This document shows positions 18,701-26,607 of a stretch of DNA of 64,000 bases, in pieces. The stretch spans positions 1 through 64,000 of the forward strand of contig JACRTJ010000005.1 of assembly GCA_014385265.1 (NCBI GenBank). Direction: 5' to 3'. This DNA comes from Enterocloster hominis (ex Liu et al. 2021). Lineage in GTDB: Bacteria > Bacillota > Clostridia > Lachnospirales > Lachnospiraceae. Each line of letters starts with the position of its first letter. The first letter of the stretch is position 1. Both the position numbers and the translations under genes were made by a program. The notes below the pieces were generated by a model. It had not been told where the DNA came from, did not search any database, and worked only from the letters and a program-made list of their open reading frames with translations.

Positions 18701-18742
18701 CGTTGTGACCGGCCGTCTTAATACCTGTTTTGTCAAACCCAT
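15704..18742 (-). CDS. RND-family efflux permease
   Basis: This 1012-residue protein is a full-length RND permease of the AcrB/HAE type. It shows the usual layout: a first membrane helix (VTTVLVVLCLIVFGLSSVF), a large extracytoplasmic loop starting with PEMEMPMLIV and YPGASPEDVEELVTKPIE, membrane helices 2-6 with the VLGVGMMVDNSIVVLE helix 4, then a repeat of this pattern with VGTVVNNGILYVDTAN in helix 10. In helix 4 the GMMVDNS segment carries the acidic residue used for proton relay. It is cotranscribed with the adaptor 12 bases upstream. Substrates are likely amphipathic drugs or lipids, controlled by the TetR gene at the operon head. Confidence 0.95.
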   Translation of the reverse strand: MGLTKQVLRRPVTTVLVVLCLIVFGLSSVFSSKLELTPEMEMPMLIVNAVYPGASPEDVEELVTKPIEDEISTLTGIDTITSMSSENMGMVLLQYEYGKDMDKAYDDLKKKLDGLVNEFPEDVQTPTIIEMDINDTAAITLAVNNEQADNLYNYVDSRIVPEFEKLSSVASVDVSGGQEEYIKVELIPEKLAQYHLNMNTIAQCVGSADFSMPIGSTTVGNKKLSVTSGTDFDTIELLKKIPITLGNGNIIYLEDVAEVYSTLEEKSSIGRYNGKDTIALGIKKNQESSNMEVSRDVLKIVDDLKADDPALEVVVINDSSESISSSLESVFQTMIMAVVVSMVIIWLFFGDMKASLIVGTSIPVSILAALILMKAMGFSLNVITLSSLVLGVGMMVDNSIVVLESCFRNTKQGGFVEARNAALDGTKAVLESIIGGTVTTCVVFIPLALIKGISGQMFKPLGFTIVFCMVASLISAMTIVPLCYTFYRPKEKTENPASRMLRATQDGYRSLVRKLMCHKALVMITSVVLLVLSFMMAGQLKMELMVADDPGIIGITVETQPGLTIDRVNDVLVKVEDYITKDADLDSYMLSYGSSGLSMGGSGASITAYLKDDKSRETDQVLKEWKRELQKWPDCSISLEKQSSLGSTMTMNQADQVSYILVSTQYDELKEVSDAIVEELQARPEVTHVHSSLENDAPLVKISVDPVKASAEGLAPAQVAGQVYAMLSGTEATTLNVNGNDLSVKVEYGDDQYDTIDKLQGIVLPTATGSMVALTDIAEIGFKDSPQSIMKSDKQYQVTISGQLTDEADLSTDGKLREEVIGKYLNASVSMQQNTMDEMMNEEFSSLGQAIAIAVFLVFVVMAAQFESPKFSIMVMTTIPFSLIGAFGLLWLADSPISMVSLLGFLMLVGTVVNNGILYVDTANQYRNEMDLDEAVIEAGATRIRPMLMTTLTTIVAMIPMALAYGDAGEMMQGLALVDVGGLIASTVLALLMLPVYYRLMNRKPKEEPDYD

Positions 18743-18754
18743 ATCTGTGCCTCC

Positions 18755-20014
18755 TTACTGAGCGTTTGCTGATGTCTCTTCTGTGGATGTCTCTTCTGCC
18801 GCCGGTTCCGGTGCCTCTGCATCTCCGGCTGCTGCATCTGCTGCCGGTTCCCCTGGAGCGTCTGTCATGGGCGCTTCTCCGTTCCCGGCCTCCGGACTCT
18901 CCCCGGCTCCAGCGCTCTCTCCGCCGTCCAGGGATGTTTCAGCGTCTGTACCGGAGCCCTCCGCCAGCTGCACCGGAGCTCCCTCATAAAGCTCCTTCGT
19001 CCAGGTGGTGATCACCTGGTCGCTGTAATCCAGGCCCGAAAGCACCTGGATCCGTTCTGAGCCGATGAGCCCGTCCTCGATGGCCGCCTTGCGGGCAGCT
19101 CCCGCCTCCTGGTCGTAGATGTATACATAAGCCTGACCACCGCTGTAAGAAACGCAGTCCACCGGGACCGTCATGACGTTTTCTGCCTTTTCTGAGATAA
19201 CGGAAAGCTTCACCACCGTGCCAGTGGCCAGGGCATCGGCCCCCTCCAGGCTGGCCTTGATCTTAAAAAGACCGGTCTGCTGGTCCACCATGGTGGCGAT
19301 CTCCGTGATCACGCCGTTATACTCCGTTCCATTCTTTTCCACGGTCATGGCGTCTCCGGGATGAAGTCCCTCCCGCACCCGCTCGCTGACGGAAAATGCC
19401 ACGGACTTATTGCCCGCTCCGGAGATCACCGCTGCCACAGAGCCTGCGGCCATCATGTCATGGACCTTCACATCAAAGCTCTCCAGAAGACCGCTGATGG
19501 GCGCTGTCACCGTACTGTTCTCCAGCTGTATGTCATAGCTCAGCTTGGCTCCGTCATACTGGAGCTTCGCCATGGACACGCTGTTGACCACCTGCTCGTA
19601 GGCCTGGGCAGAAATATCGCCGCTGTCATAAAGGACCTTCATCCGGTTTAAATTGGTCTGGGCATCGTCTAAGGATACCTTTGCCGTATTTAACTGGATC
19701 CTGGCAGACTCCAGCTGTTTATTGTCGATCTTAAAAAGCGTCTGGTCCTTTTCCACCATCTCTCCCTGGTTTACATAAACCTCCAGGACCTCTCCGCTTC
19801 CCATGGCCGCCACATACACCACATCCGCCGGCTCTACGGTGCCTGTCAGATCCGTGGAGATGGAAATGGTATCTGCCGCAGGGTTTTCCACCTGGACCGA
19901 TGGATCCGGGACTGCCTCCATGGGCTCCTCCTTCTTTGTCATACGCATGAACACCAGGGTCCCCAGCGCTCCCACGGCCAGAACTGCTGTCACTGCTTTT
20001 GCCAGTTTTTTCAT
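18755..20014 (-). CDS. HlyD/AcrA-type membrane fusion adaptor with a low-complexity tail
   Basis: The 419-residue protein has one N-terminal membrane anchor (about residues 7-24), a barrel-sandwich (lipoyl) half at VEPADVVYVAAMGSGEVLEV, a coiled hairpin of about 60 residues and the second lipoyl half at STVTAPISGLLESF, then beta-barrel and membrane-proximal domains. It should link the RND pump to the TolC-like proteins. From about residue 350 the chain becomes an acidic tail of Gly, Ala, Glu, Pro and Ser about 70 residues long with no predicted fold, which could thread the wall or simply be flexible. It starts 20 bases after the TetR gene. Confidence 0.93.
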   Translation of the reverse strand: MKKLAKAVTAVLAVGALGTLVFMRMTKKEEPMEAVPDPSVQVENPAADTISISTDLTGTVEPADVVYVAAMGSGEVLEVYVNQGEMVEKDQTLFKIDNKQLESARIQLNTAKVSLDDAQTNLNRMKVLYDSGDISAQAYEQVVNSVSMAKLQYDGAKLSYDIQLENSTVTAPISGLLESFDVKVHDMMAAGSVAAVISGAGNKSVAFSVSERVREGLHPGDAMTVEKNGTEYNGVITEIATMVDQQTGLFKIKASLEGADALATGTVVKLSVISEKAENVMTVPVDCVSYSGGQAYVYIYDQEAGAARKAAIEDGLIGSERIQVLSGLDYSDQVITTWTKELYEGAPVQLAEGSGTDAETSLDGGESAGAGESPEAGNGEAPMTDAPGEPAADAAAGDAEAPEPAAEETSTEETSANAQ

Positions 20015-20034
20015 AATTTTTATTCTCCTCTTTT

Positions 20035-20685
20035 TTATTCTGTTTTTTCCTTTTCTGCTCTCTGAGGACAGACGCCGTATCTCAGCAGGTTGATGCGCCT
20101 GTTATAAAAGTCCATGGCTTCCTGGGTCCCGCATTCCCCGTTCAGCTTTTTCTTCAGAGCCATCACCAGAGTAATGGCGTGAAGATCCATCAGATCCGTA
20201 AAGGTACGAAAGTCCATGGGAAACCGCGTCTGGTCCAGAAGTCCATAGATCCGGTCCAGATAGGACCGCTTGCATTCCATATGGTCTTCACCCTTTTCTC
20301 CTTCAACGCTTTCCTTAAACAGGTCGAAAAAGGTCTTGCTCCCAATGAGCCTGGTGACCATTCCCATAAAGCCGCCGTCATTGGCATGGAGGATGGTGTG
20401 CTCCAGGGACCTGGAAAGAGTCAGCCAGATGTCCCCGCCGTTTTCTTCCATGTCCCGGACGTAAAAATCGTTGTGCTCCCGGACCCGGTCGCTGATGAGC
20501 CACCGCAGAAGATCGTACTTGCTCTCAAAATATGTATAGAAGCTTCCGCGGGAAATATCCGCCTCCTGGATGATCCGGTTGATGGACGCGGATTCCGGGG
20601 ATGTCCGCGTAAATTCCTGGATCCCCGCCCGCCGTATGGCCTCAATCTTCTCCTCCGGCAGCCTCTTAAACCGCTCTGTCGGCAT
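20035..20685 (-). CDS. TetR/AcrR-family regulator of the efflux operon
   Basis: The 216-residue protein has the TetR N-terminal DNA-binding domain (about residues 10-55, with IEAIRRAGIQEFTRTSPESAS and ISRGSFYTYFESKYDLL) and an all-helical ligand domain. It is the first gene of the RND operon. Its own promoter contains two TGACA-N3-TGTCA sites, one inside the -35/-10 spacer and one just after the -10 box, so autorepression is the likely mode, lifted by a pump substrate. The same site occurs before the MATE-ftsH operon at 26577. Confidence 0.93.
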   Translation of the reverse strand: MPTERFKRLPEEKIEAIRRAGIQEFTRTSPESASINRIIQEADISRGSFYTYFESKYDLLRWLISDRVREHNDFYVRDMEENGGDIWLTLSRSLEHTILHANDGGFMGMVTRLIGSKTFFDLFKESVEGEKGEDHMECKRSYLDRIYGLLDQTRFPMDFRTFTDLMDLHAITLVMALKKKLNGECGTQEAMDFYNRRINLLRYGVCPQRAEKEKTE

Positions 20686-20721
20686 ATGATCCCTCTTTTC
20701 ATAAGTTCATATTTATCAAAG

Positions 20722-20734
20722 TGACAACTCGTCA
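20722..20734. promoter_or_regulatory. TetR operator 2
   Basis: TGACAACTCGTCA is one mismatch from a TGACA-N3-TGTCA palindrome and lies directly downstream of the -10 box of the TetR promoter. Confidence 0.65.
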
Positions 20735-20736
20735 TC

Positions 20737-20765
20737 ATTATAGTGACACCCTGTCATATTGTCAA
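20737..20765 (-). promoter_or_regulatory. Promoter of the tetR-RND-TolC operon
   Basis: On the minus strand a perfect TTGACA (20760-20765) and perfect TATAAT (20737-20742) lie 17 bases apart. The spacer is filled by operator 1, so repressor and RNA polymerase must compete. Confidence 0.85.
20744..20756. promoter_or_regulatory. TetR operator 1
   Basis: TGACACCCTGTCA, a perfect 5-bp-arm palindrome with a 3-base centre, sits inside the -35/-10 spacer of the operon promoter. Confidence 0.72.
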
Positions 20766-20812
20766 TGGGGACGGAGCATATTTTATAGAATTTATAGAGT
20801 TTTTAGAAAAGT

Positions 20813-20858
20813 AAAATGAGCCGCAGGTCTGTATGCCAGACGTCCGCAGCTCATTTTT
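20813..20858. terminator. Bidirectional terminator after the nitroreductase gene
   Basis: AAAATGAGC and GCTCATTTTTTT flank an imperfect 40-base stem-loop. It ends the MATE-ftsH-nitroreductase transcript just before the TetR promoter. Confidence 0.75.
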
Positions 20859-20900
20859 TTCACAGGCTCCCGCCAGTCCGGGCCATACGGCCCCGGGCTC

Positions 20901-21446
20901 CTACCACTGGTTATAGGTCACGATCTCATCCAGTTCCTTTCTCGCTTTCTTTCTGGGCGCGCCCTCATTGGCCGGGTATCCCACAGTGATGATAAGGCGC
21001 ACCGGACGCTCCTCGGGGATCCCGAAGGCCCTGTGGAGCTTTTCCTGGTTCATGGTGCCGATGATGCACGTTCCCAGCCCCATGGAAGCGGCCTCATAGC
21101 AGATCCCCATGGCCGCCATCCCGATATCCATCTGGGCAAAGTGCTGGGGGCCGTAATGCTCCTCCACTCCCGGCTTATACTGGGCCTTTTCCTCACAGAT
21201 CAGGATAAAGGCCGGGACGCTGGCTCCCCAGGGACAGCCCGTGAGACCATTATCGTCAAAGGCATCCACCACCTTTTCACGGCTCTCCGGCTCATCCACA
21301 AGGATAAAATGCCACGGCTGGGAATTGCAGGCGCTGGGGGCAAAGCGGGCCACATCCACCAGATGGACCAGCTGTTCCCTCGTCACGGGACGGTCTGCGT
21401 ACACCCGGCAGCTCTCCCGCTTCATCTGTAATTCTTCAAAATTCAT
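20901..21446 (-). CDS. Nitroreductase-family flavoprotein
   Basis: This 181-residue protein has the FMN-binding nitroreductase pattern: RESCRVYADRPVTREQL at the N-terminus, FAPSACNSQPWHFILVD, GMAAMGICYEAASMGLGTC and a C-terminal VTVGYPANE block. These dimers use NAD(P)H to reduce nitroaromatics, quinones or related electrophiles in the cytosol. It follows the tandem glutaredoxin-like gene by 17 bases and ends the operon. The substrate is not known. Confidence 0.92.
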   Translation of the reverse strand: MNFEELQMKRESCRVYADRPVTREQLVHLVDVARFAPSACNSQPWHFILVDEPESREKVVDAFDDNGLTGCPWGASVPAFILICEEKAQYKPGVEEHYGPQHFAQMDIGMAAMGICYEAASMGLGTCIIGTMNQEKLHRAFGIPEERPVRLIITVGYPANEGAPRKKARKELDEIVTYNQW

Positions 21447-21463
21447 AAAAAAAATCTCCTTTA

Positions 21464-22006
21464 TTATTTTAAGCTCCTGGCCGCCTCTCTGGCTGCCTCA
21501 AAATCATTGGTGACCGTACCGTCAGGGAGGATGAATACAGGGATCCCCACCCGGCCCTCCTTCCGAATCTCATCGTAAAGCTCCGGGTGATTTTCCCGGA
21601 TCCTCAGATACAGGCGCATATCGTTTAAATTCTCCACGATATCATGGAACTCCACCGGAAGCCCTTCCTCCTTAAGCTCCGCCAGGCGGTTCCGGCAGGC
21701 CTTGCAGAGGTGGCTCCCCACCATCACCACTGCCGGCTTCTTCGCCCTTCTGGCCGCCTCAAAGGCCGCGTCACAATCCATGGTGACTGTACCGTCTTCT
21801 AAAACGAATACAGGGATCCCGATCTGGTTGTTTTCCCGTGCCTCCTTATAAAGCTCCGGATTTCCCTCGCGGATCTCTAAGAATTCCTTCACATAGTCCA
21901 GGGCCTTTTCCATATCGTGGAATTCAATGGGAAGGCGCTCCCTTTGGATCACCTCCATGGCTGATACACAGTCCTTGCAGATATGGTTTCCTATCATTCT
22001 GATCAT
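21464..22006 (-). CDS. Tandem duplicated glutaredoxin-like protein
   Basis: The 180-residue protein is two copies of one thioredoxin-fold unit of about 88 residues. Copy 1 has C10-KD-C13 near the N-terminus and IGIPVFVLEDGTVT; copy 2 has C101-KA-C104 and VGIPVFILPDGTVT. Both keep the cis-proline IP(V) element expected to face the CxxC site, and both contain an L-x-IRE-(G/N)-(N/H)-PELY segment. Single-domain relatives annotated as glutaredoxin-related are common in Lachnospiraceae; a tandem form in one chain is less usual. It sits between a zinc-ribbon membrane protein and a nitroreductase, so a thiol or redox repair role is inferred. The exact reaction is unknown. Confidence 0.8.
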   Translation of the reverse strand: MIRMIGNHICKDCVSAMEVIQRERLPIEFHDMEKALDYVKEFLEIREGNPELYKEARENNQIGIPVFVLEDGTVTMDCDAAFEAARRAKKPAVVMVGSHLCKACRNRLAELKEEGLPVEFHDIVENLNDMRLYLRIRENHPELYDEIRKEGRVGIPVFILPDGTVTNDFEAAREAARSLK

Positions 22007-22084
22007 CTTGTGGTTCCTCCTTTTTATCTGCTGCCCCGCAGAGCTTTTTCGCCCGGGGCGGTTTCTTAGGCATCGTTTCCTTCC

Positions 22085-23185
22085 CTAGACCGTTTCGCCC
22101 TCTTCCGGCGCGTAAAGGCTCAGCATACAGAATTCCCCGCTGCCGCTGTCATCATAGGCTGCCCAGGCCTCCAGGCCCTGGTACATCACCTCTCCGGTGA
22201 TCCCGTCCTCCAGTCCGCCTTCCATAACTACGGTCTCAAAGACCATCTGGCCGCCGGGATTTTCAGAAACAGCTCCCGATTCCTTCAGAAGCTCCATGAC
22301 CATATCCAGAAGCTGGTACATGGCCTCCAGGTTATCTGCGGAGACCTGTATGCCGTGGAGGCTGCCATCACCGGTGTCCAGGCTCAGGGTCACGCCCCGG
22401 TACCAGCCGTCCTCCCCCGTAAGGATATAGTCATACCGGACCTCATAATTGGTGAACTCCCCAAAGGCAAAGTTAGCGCTGGTCCGGCCCAGCTCCTCCA
22501 CCGCCAGGCCATGGTCTGCGGCCAGGCCCTCCAGGTCCGCCTGAAGCTCATCACCGTTTACGTCCAGGTGGCCGTAGCCATTGCACCGGATCCCTGCAGC
22601 CCGGACCTCCTCCTCTGAAAGCTCCTGCTCTCCGGCCGCCGTTTCCTCCGGCCACACCTCCTCTATAGAGATCCCCTCATCCCAGGATCCCTCCTCCGGA
22701 TATACTGGCTCCGGCTCCAGGTCCGGGACCATATGGCTTATACTGTTCATGACCATCCCGCCGGAGGCCATGATCACAGCTGCCGCGGCTGCGGCCAGGA
22801 TCCACACCGGGGCCCATCCCCGGCCTGGCCGGGACGCACTTCGGCCAGAGCCGGCGCTCTGGTTCCGGGATACCTGCGCCTCGGAAGCCTTCCCTCCAGA
22901 CTTTCCGTTCTTTCCGGTCTTGGCCTTAGGCGCAGCAGCGGCCTTCCTTCCCGGCCATCCGTCCTTTTCCACATCCTCATACGAAGCTCTGTGGTCCGGC
23001 CTGGCTTCCATTTCCCCGGTATGCAGATCCCCGTGGTACTGGCAGTTCTCCTCTGAGGCCGGATGTCTTTCATTTAAATAATAATTCACGTCCACGATCA
23101 GAGGCGTTTTCACAAAACGACGGCATCCCCGGCAGTAGCGGCCTTCCAGCTCCTGATCGCAGTACGGGCAGATTCGTTTTCTCAT
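22085..23185 (-). CDS. Zinc-ribbon membrane protein, function unknown
   Basis: This 366-residue protein starts with a four-cysteine ribbon (CPYC at residues 6-9 and CRGC at 17-20), followed by a charged low-complexity region rich in Lys, Gly, Ser and Ala (about 60-125), one membrane helix (about 128-147, rich in Ala), an acidic linker, and an extracytoplasmic domain of about 170 residues. It looks like a sensor or quality-control protein with a cytosolic metal site and an outside domain. I do not recognise a named family. It lies 59 bases after ftsH in the same operon, which suggests a membrane protein maintenance role. Confidence 0.7.
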   Translation of the reverse strand: MRKRICPYCDQELEGRYCRGCRRFVKTPLIVDVNYYLNERHPASEENCQYHGDLHTGEMEARPDHRASYEDVEKDGWPGRKAAAAPKAKTGKNGKSGGKASEAQVSRNQSAGSGRSASRPGRGWAPVWILAAAAAAVIMASGGMVMNSISHMVPDLEPEPVYPEEGSWDEGISIEEVWPEETAAGEQELSEEEVRAAGIRCNGYGHLDVNGDELQADLEGLAADHGLAVEELGRTSANFAFGEFTNYEVRYDYILTGEDGWYRGVTLSLDTGDGSLHGIQVSADNLEAMYQLLDMVMELLKESGAVSENPGGQMVFETVVMEGGLEDGITGEVMYQGLEAWAAYDDSGSGEFCMLSLYAPEEGETV

Positions 23186-23244
23186 CTGATCCCCTCCTGC
23201 TGTCAGTATACACTACTTCCAGGGATGCGTAAACAAAAAATATC

Positions 23245-25092
23245 CTATCGGTTTAAAATTTCCATGAACTCTTCGCCGGTAATGGTCTCCTTTTCCAGAA
23301 GATAAGCCGAAAGCTCATTGAGTTTTCCTGCATGTTCCTTAAGGATCTCCATGGCCTTCCCATACTGCTCCTTCACGGTCTTAATGACCTCCTCGTCGAT
23401 GGCCCTGGCCGTTTCCGGCGAGCAGGCTAAGGACGTGTCTCCGCCCAGATACTGGTTGGTCACGGTCTCTAAGGCCACCATTCCGAACTGCTCGCTCATA
23501 CCGTACCGGGTCACCATGGCCCTGGCCAGCTTTGTGGCCTGCTCGATGTCGTTGGAAGCGCCGGTGGTGATGGAATGGAACATGAATTCCTCTGCCGCGC
23601 GGCCTCCGGTGAGGGTGGCGATCTTATTTAAGGCTTCTTCCTTACTCATTAAGAACCGTTCCCCGGCCTCCACCTGCATGGTGTAGCCCAGAGCGCCGCT
23701 GGTCCTGGGGATAATGGTGATCTTGTGGACCGGAGCCGAGTTGGACTGGCAGGCAGCCACCAGGGCGTGGCCGATCTCATGGTAGGCCACGATCCTCTTC
23801 TCGTTCTCAGACACCGCCGCATCCTTTCTCTGGTATCCGGCGATGACCGTCTCCACGCTCTCCTCCAGATCCGCCTGGCAGACGACTCTGCGGCCCAGAC
23901 GCACGGCCCTTAGGGCCGCCTCGTTGATGATGTTGGCAAGCTCTGCACCGCTGGCGCCGGAGGTTGCCCTGGCAATGGCGTTGAAGTCCACGGTATCGTC
24001 CATTTTCACACTGCGGCCATGGACTTTAAGGATCGCCTCACGGCCCTTAAGATCCGGCAGCTCCACCGGGATCCGGCGGTCAAAACGGCCCGGTCTTAAC
24101 AGCGCCTGGTCCAGGGATTCGGGCCTGTTGGTGGCCGCCAGGATCACAACGCCCTTCTTTCCGTCAAAGCCGTCCATCTCTGTTAAGAGCTGGTTTAAGG
24201 TCTGCTCTCTCTCGTCGTTTCCGCCCATGCCGCTGCCATCACGCTTTTTGCCGATGGTATCGATCTCGTCGATGAATACGATACAGGGGGCCTTTTCGTT
24301 GGCCTGCTTAAACAGGTCGCGGACCTTGGCCGCTCCCATGCCCACGAACATCTCCACAAACTCCGAGCCGGAGATGGAGAAAAACGGCACATGGGCCTCT
24401 CCTGCCACAGCCTTTGCCAGAAGTGTCTTACCGGTTCCCGGAGGGCCCACCAGAAGGGCTCCCTTGGGGAGAGTGGCTCCGATGTCTGCATATTTCTTCG
24501 GGTCGTGCAGAAAGTCCACGATCTCCTTTAAGGCCTCCTTGGCCTCTTCCTCTCCGGCCACATCGGCAAAGGTCTTTCCCGTTTCATTTTCCGCATAGAT
24601 CTTGGCGTTGGACTTTCCAAAGGTCATGGCGTTCCCGCCCATGCGCTTGGCCATCATCCGGCTTAAGAGATGGCCCATTAAGAACATGAGTCCAAAGGGC
24701 AGGATCCAGGTGGTCAGGAAGTTCATTAGGGCCGATTCCTTATGAGGGATCACCTTTCCGAAGGTGACTCCCGCCTTATAGAGCCGGTTGGTCAGCGCCT
24801 CGTCCTCCCAGAGGCCGGTCTTATAGATCTGCTCCTTTCCCTGGGCATCCGTGGCCAGGAACATGATCTGGTCCGTGTCCTTTTCCACCTGGACCACCTT
24901 TCCCGCGTCCACCATGGCCAGGAATTCATTGTAATTGACCTCCATCACCTTTTCTTCCATCACATTGGGGAAGACCAGGGCATTTAACAGCATGGTCACT
25001 AAAAATATGGTGAGGAAATAGTAGATCAGGCCCTTGGGGCTTTGCTGTGAGGGCTGCTTTCCAGGCGTTTTTCCGCCGTCTGTTGTTCCCAT
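23245..25092 (-). CDS. ftsH: ATP-dependent zinc metalloprotease FtsH
   Basis: The 615-residue protein has two N-terminal membrane helices (about 22-40 and 124-142) around a small outside domain, an AAA module with Walker A GPPGTGKT at 216-223, the FVGMGAAKVRDLF pore segment and an arginine finger in RPGRFDRR, and an M41 protease with H438-EIGH442. It degrades misfolded and regulatory membrane proteins. It lies 12 bases behind the MATE gene, so it should share the TetR-type operator upstream, an unusual partner for ftsH, which in many Firmicutes sits beside tilS/hpt. The genome may hold another ftsH copy. Confidence 0.96.
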   Translation of the reverse strand: MGTTDGGKTPGKQPSQQSPKGLIYYFLTIFLVTMLLNALVFPNVMEEKVMEVNYNEFLAMVDAGKVVQVEKDTDQIMFLATDAQGKEQIYKTGLWEDEALTNRLYKAGVTFGKVIPHKESALMNFLTTWILPFGLMFLMGHLLSRMMAKRMGGNAMTFGKSNAKIYAENETGKTFADVAGEEEAKEALKEIVDFLHDPKKYADIGATLPKGALLVGPPGTGKTLLAKAVAGEAHVPFFSISGSEFVEMFVGMGAAKVRDLFKQANEKAPCIVFIDEIDTIGKKRDGSGMGGNDEREQTLNQLLTEMDGFDGKKGVVILAATNRPESLDQALLRPGRFDRRIPVELPDLKGREAILKVHGRSVKMDDTVDFNAIARATSGASGAELANIINEAALRAVRLGRRVVCQADLEESVETVIAGYQRKDAAVSENEKRIVAYHEIGHALVAACQSNSAPVHKITIIPRTSGALGYTMQVEAGERFLMSKEEALNKIATLTGGRAAEEFMFHSITTGASNDIEQATKLARAMVTRYGMSEQFGMVALETVTNQYLGGDTSLACSPETARAIDEEVIKTVKEQYGKAMEILKEHAGKLNELSAYLLEKETITGEEFMEILNR

Positions 25093-25104
25093 AAATATTC
25101 TCCT

Positions 25105-26487
25105 TTACTTTTTCACTTTCGTATCTGCATGCTGGTACAGCATCCTGTTGAAATTCCGTGCAAACAGGATCACGGTGGTGGCAATGGCAATGAGATCCGC
25201 AATGGGCTCTGCGTAAAACAGTCCATCGGTGCCCATGCCAAGCTTCGGAAGAAGGATGGCCAGAGGGATCAGAAGGATCACCTTCCGTAAAAGCGCCAGG
25301 AATACGGAGATCTTCGCCTGTCCCAGGGCCAGAAAGGTCTGCTGGCAGGCCATCTGGGCTCCCATGATCAGAAAACCAAAGAGATAGATCCTGGCCGCGT
25401 AAATGCCGATCTCGATCACCTGGGCATTGTCCGAAAACAGACGGATGAACACCTGGGGGAATAAAAGCACAGCTCCTGTCCCCACCAGGGAAAAACCGAC
25501 TCCCGCTGCAAACAGCAGCTTAAAGGCCTTCTTCACCCGCTCATGGTTCCCGGCTCCGAAGTTATAGCTGATGATGGGCTGGGCACCCTGGGTCAGTCCG
25601 GACAAAGGCAGGAACAGCATCTGCATGATGGAAAACAGGATGGTCATGGCCCCCACATAGTAGTCATTCCCGTAATGCTGCATTCCAGAGTTATACGTCA
25701 GCTGCACCAGGCATTCCGTGGCCTGCATGATGAACGGGGACGCTCCCAGGGCCAGCACCGGGACCAGGACCGCCTTTTTTATCTTCAGATTTTCTTTTCT
25801 GACCCTTAAGATGCTCTTCTTTCCGCAAAGGAAGGACAGCACCCAGACAGCCGAAACGGTCTGGCTTAAGATGGTGGCCAGAGCCGCTCCCTGGACGCCC
25901 ATGTGAAGGCCGAAAATGAAGACCGGGTCCAGGATGATATTTAACACAGCACCGATGAGCACGGTCTTCATTCCCGTCTTTGCAAAGCCCTGGCAGTTGA
26001 TGAACGTATTTAATCCCAGGGCGATCTGTACGGAAATAGTGCCCAGAAGATAGATCCCCAGATAGCTGTTGGCATAGCCGATGGTCTGTTCACTGGCTCC
26101 GAACAGCATCAGCAGCGGTTCCTTCACCGCATAAAAGAACACACTTAAGACCACTGCCAGAATGCACAGGGCCGTGATGCAGTTCCCCAGGATCCGCTCC
26201 GCCCCCTTCATATCCTTCTTTCCCATACAGATGGCTGCCTGGGGCGCTCCCCCGGCTCCCACCAGAGCCGCAAAGGCGGAGATCAGGATGATCACCGGGA
26301 AGGTGACTCCCAGCCCGGCCAGGGCCAGATGGCCCACCTCCGGGATCCGGCCCACGTAGATCCGGTCCACCATATTATAAAGAAGATTCACAAGCTGGGC
26401 AAATACCGTGGGAACTGCCAGCTCTGTCATCAGCTTCCCCAATGGGGCTGTTGCCATTTTATTGTTGTCCTGTACCTTGCTGTCCAT
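25105..26487 (-). CDS. MATE-family efflux transporter (operator-linked)
   Basis: This 460-residue protein has twelve membrane helices in two halves, as in MATE exporters, with the N-terminal LGKLMTELAVPTVFAQLVNLLYNMVDRIYVG block. MATE pumps expel cationic drugs or metabolites using sodium or proton gradients. It heads an operon with ftsH, a zinc-ribbon protein, a tandem glutaredoxin and a nitroreductase. The palindrome TGACAACTTGTCA at 26577-26589, about 90 bases upstream, matches the TetR operators of the RND operon, so it is likely derepressed together with that pump. Confidence 0.93.
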   Translation of the reverse strand: MDSKVQDNNKMATAPLGKLMTELAVPTVFAQLVNLLYNMVDRIYVGRIPEVGHLALAGLGVTFPVIILISAFAALVGAGGAPQAAICMGKKDMKGAERILGNCITALCILAVVLSVFFYAVKEPLLMLFGASEQTIGYANSYLGIYLLGTISVQIALGLNTFINCQGFAKTGMKTVLIGAVLNIILDPVFIFGLHMGVQGAALATILSQTVSAVWVLSFLCGKKSILRVRKENLKIKKAVLVPVLALGASPFIMQATECLVQLTYNSGMQHYGNDYYVGAMTILFSIMQMLFLPLSGLTQGAQPIISYNFGAGNHERVKKAFKLLFAAGVGFSLVGTGAVLLFPQVFIRLFSDNAQVIEIGIYAARIYLFGFLIMGAQMACQQTFLALGQAKISVFLALLRKVILLIPLAILLPKLGMGTDGLFYAEPIADLIAIATTVILFARNFNRMLYQHADTKVKK

Positions 26488-26576
26488 TGTTTTCTTACAC
26501 CGTCTCTTTCCTTGATGATCCGTTTCTTTTCCTCTATTCTTCCTGTATCCGAGGAAAATTATCCGCTCTCTTATAG

Positions 26577-26589
26577 TGACAACTTGTCA
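26577..26589. promoter_or_regulatory. TetR-type operator in the MATE-ftsH leader
   Basis: TGACAACTTGTCA is a perfect palindrome (arms TGACAA/TTGTCA) matching the two sites at the TetR promoter. It lies about 20 bases downstream of the predicted start of transcription, so a bound repressor would act as a roadblock. Confidence 0.7.
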
Positions 26590-26607
26590 CCTTTTTGTAC
26601 AGTGCTT

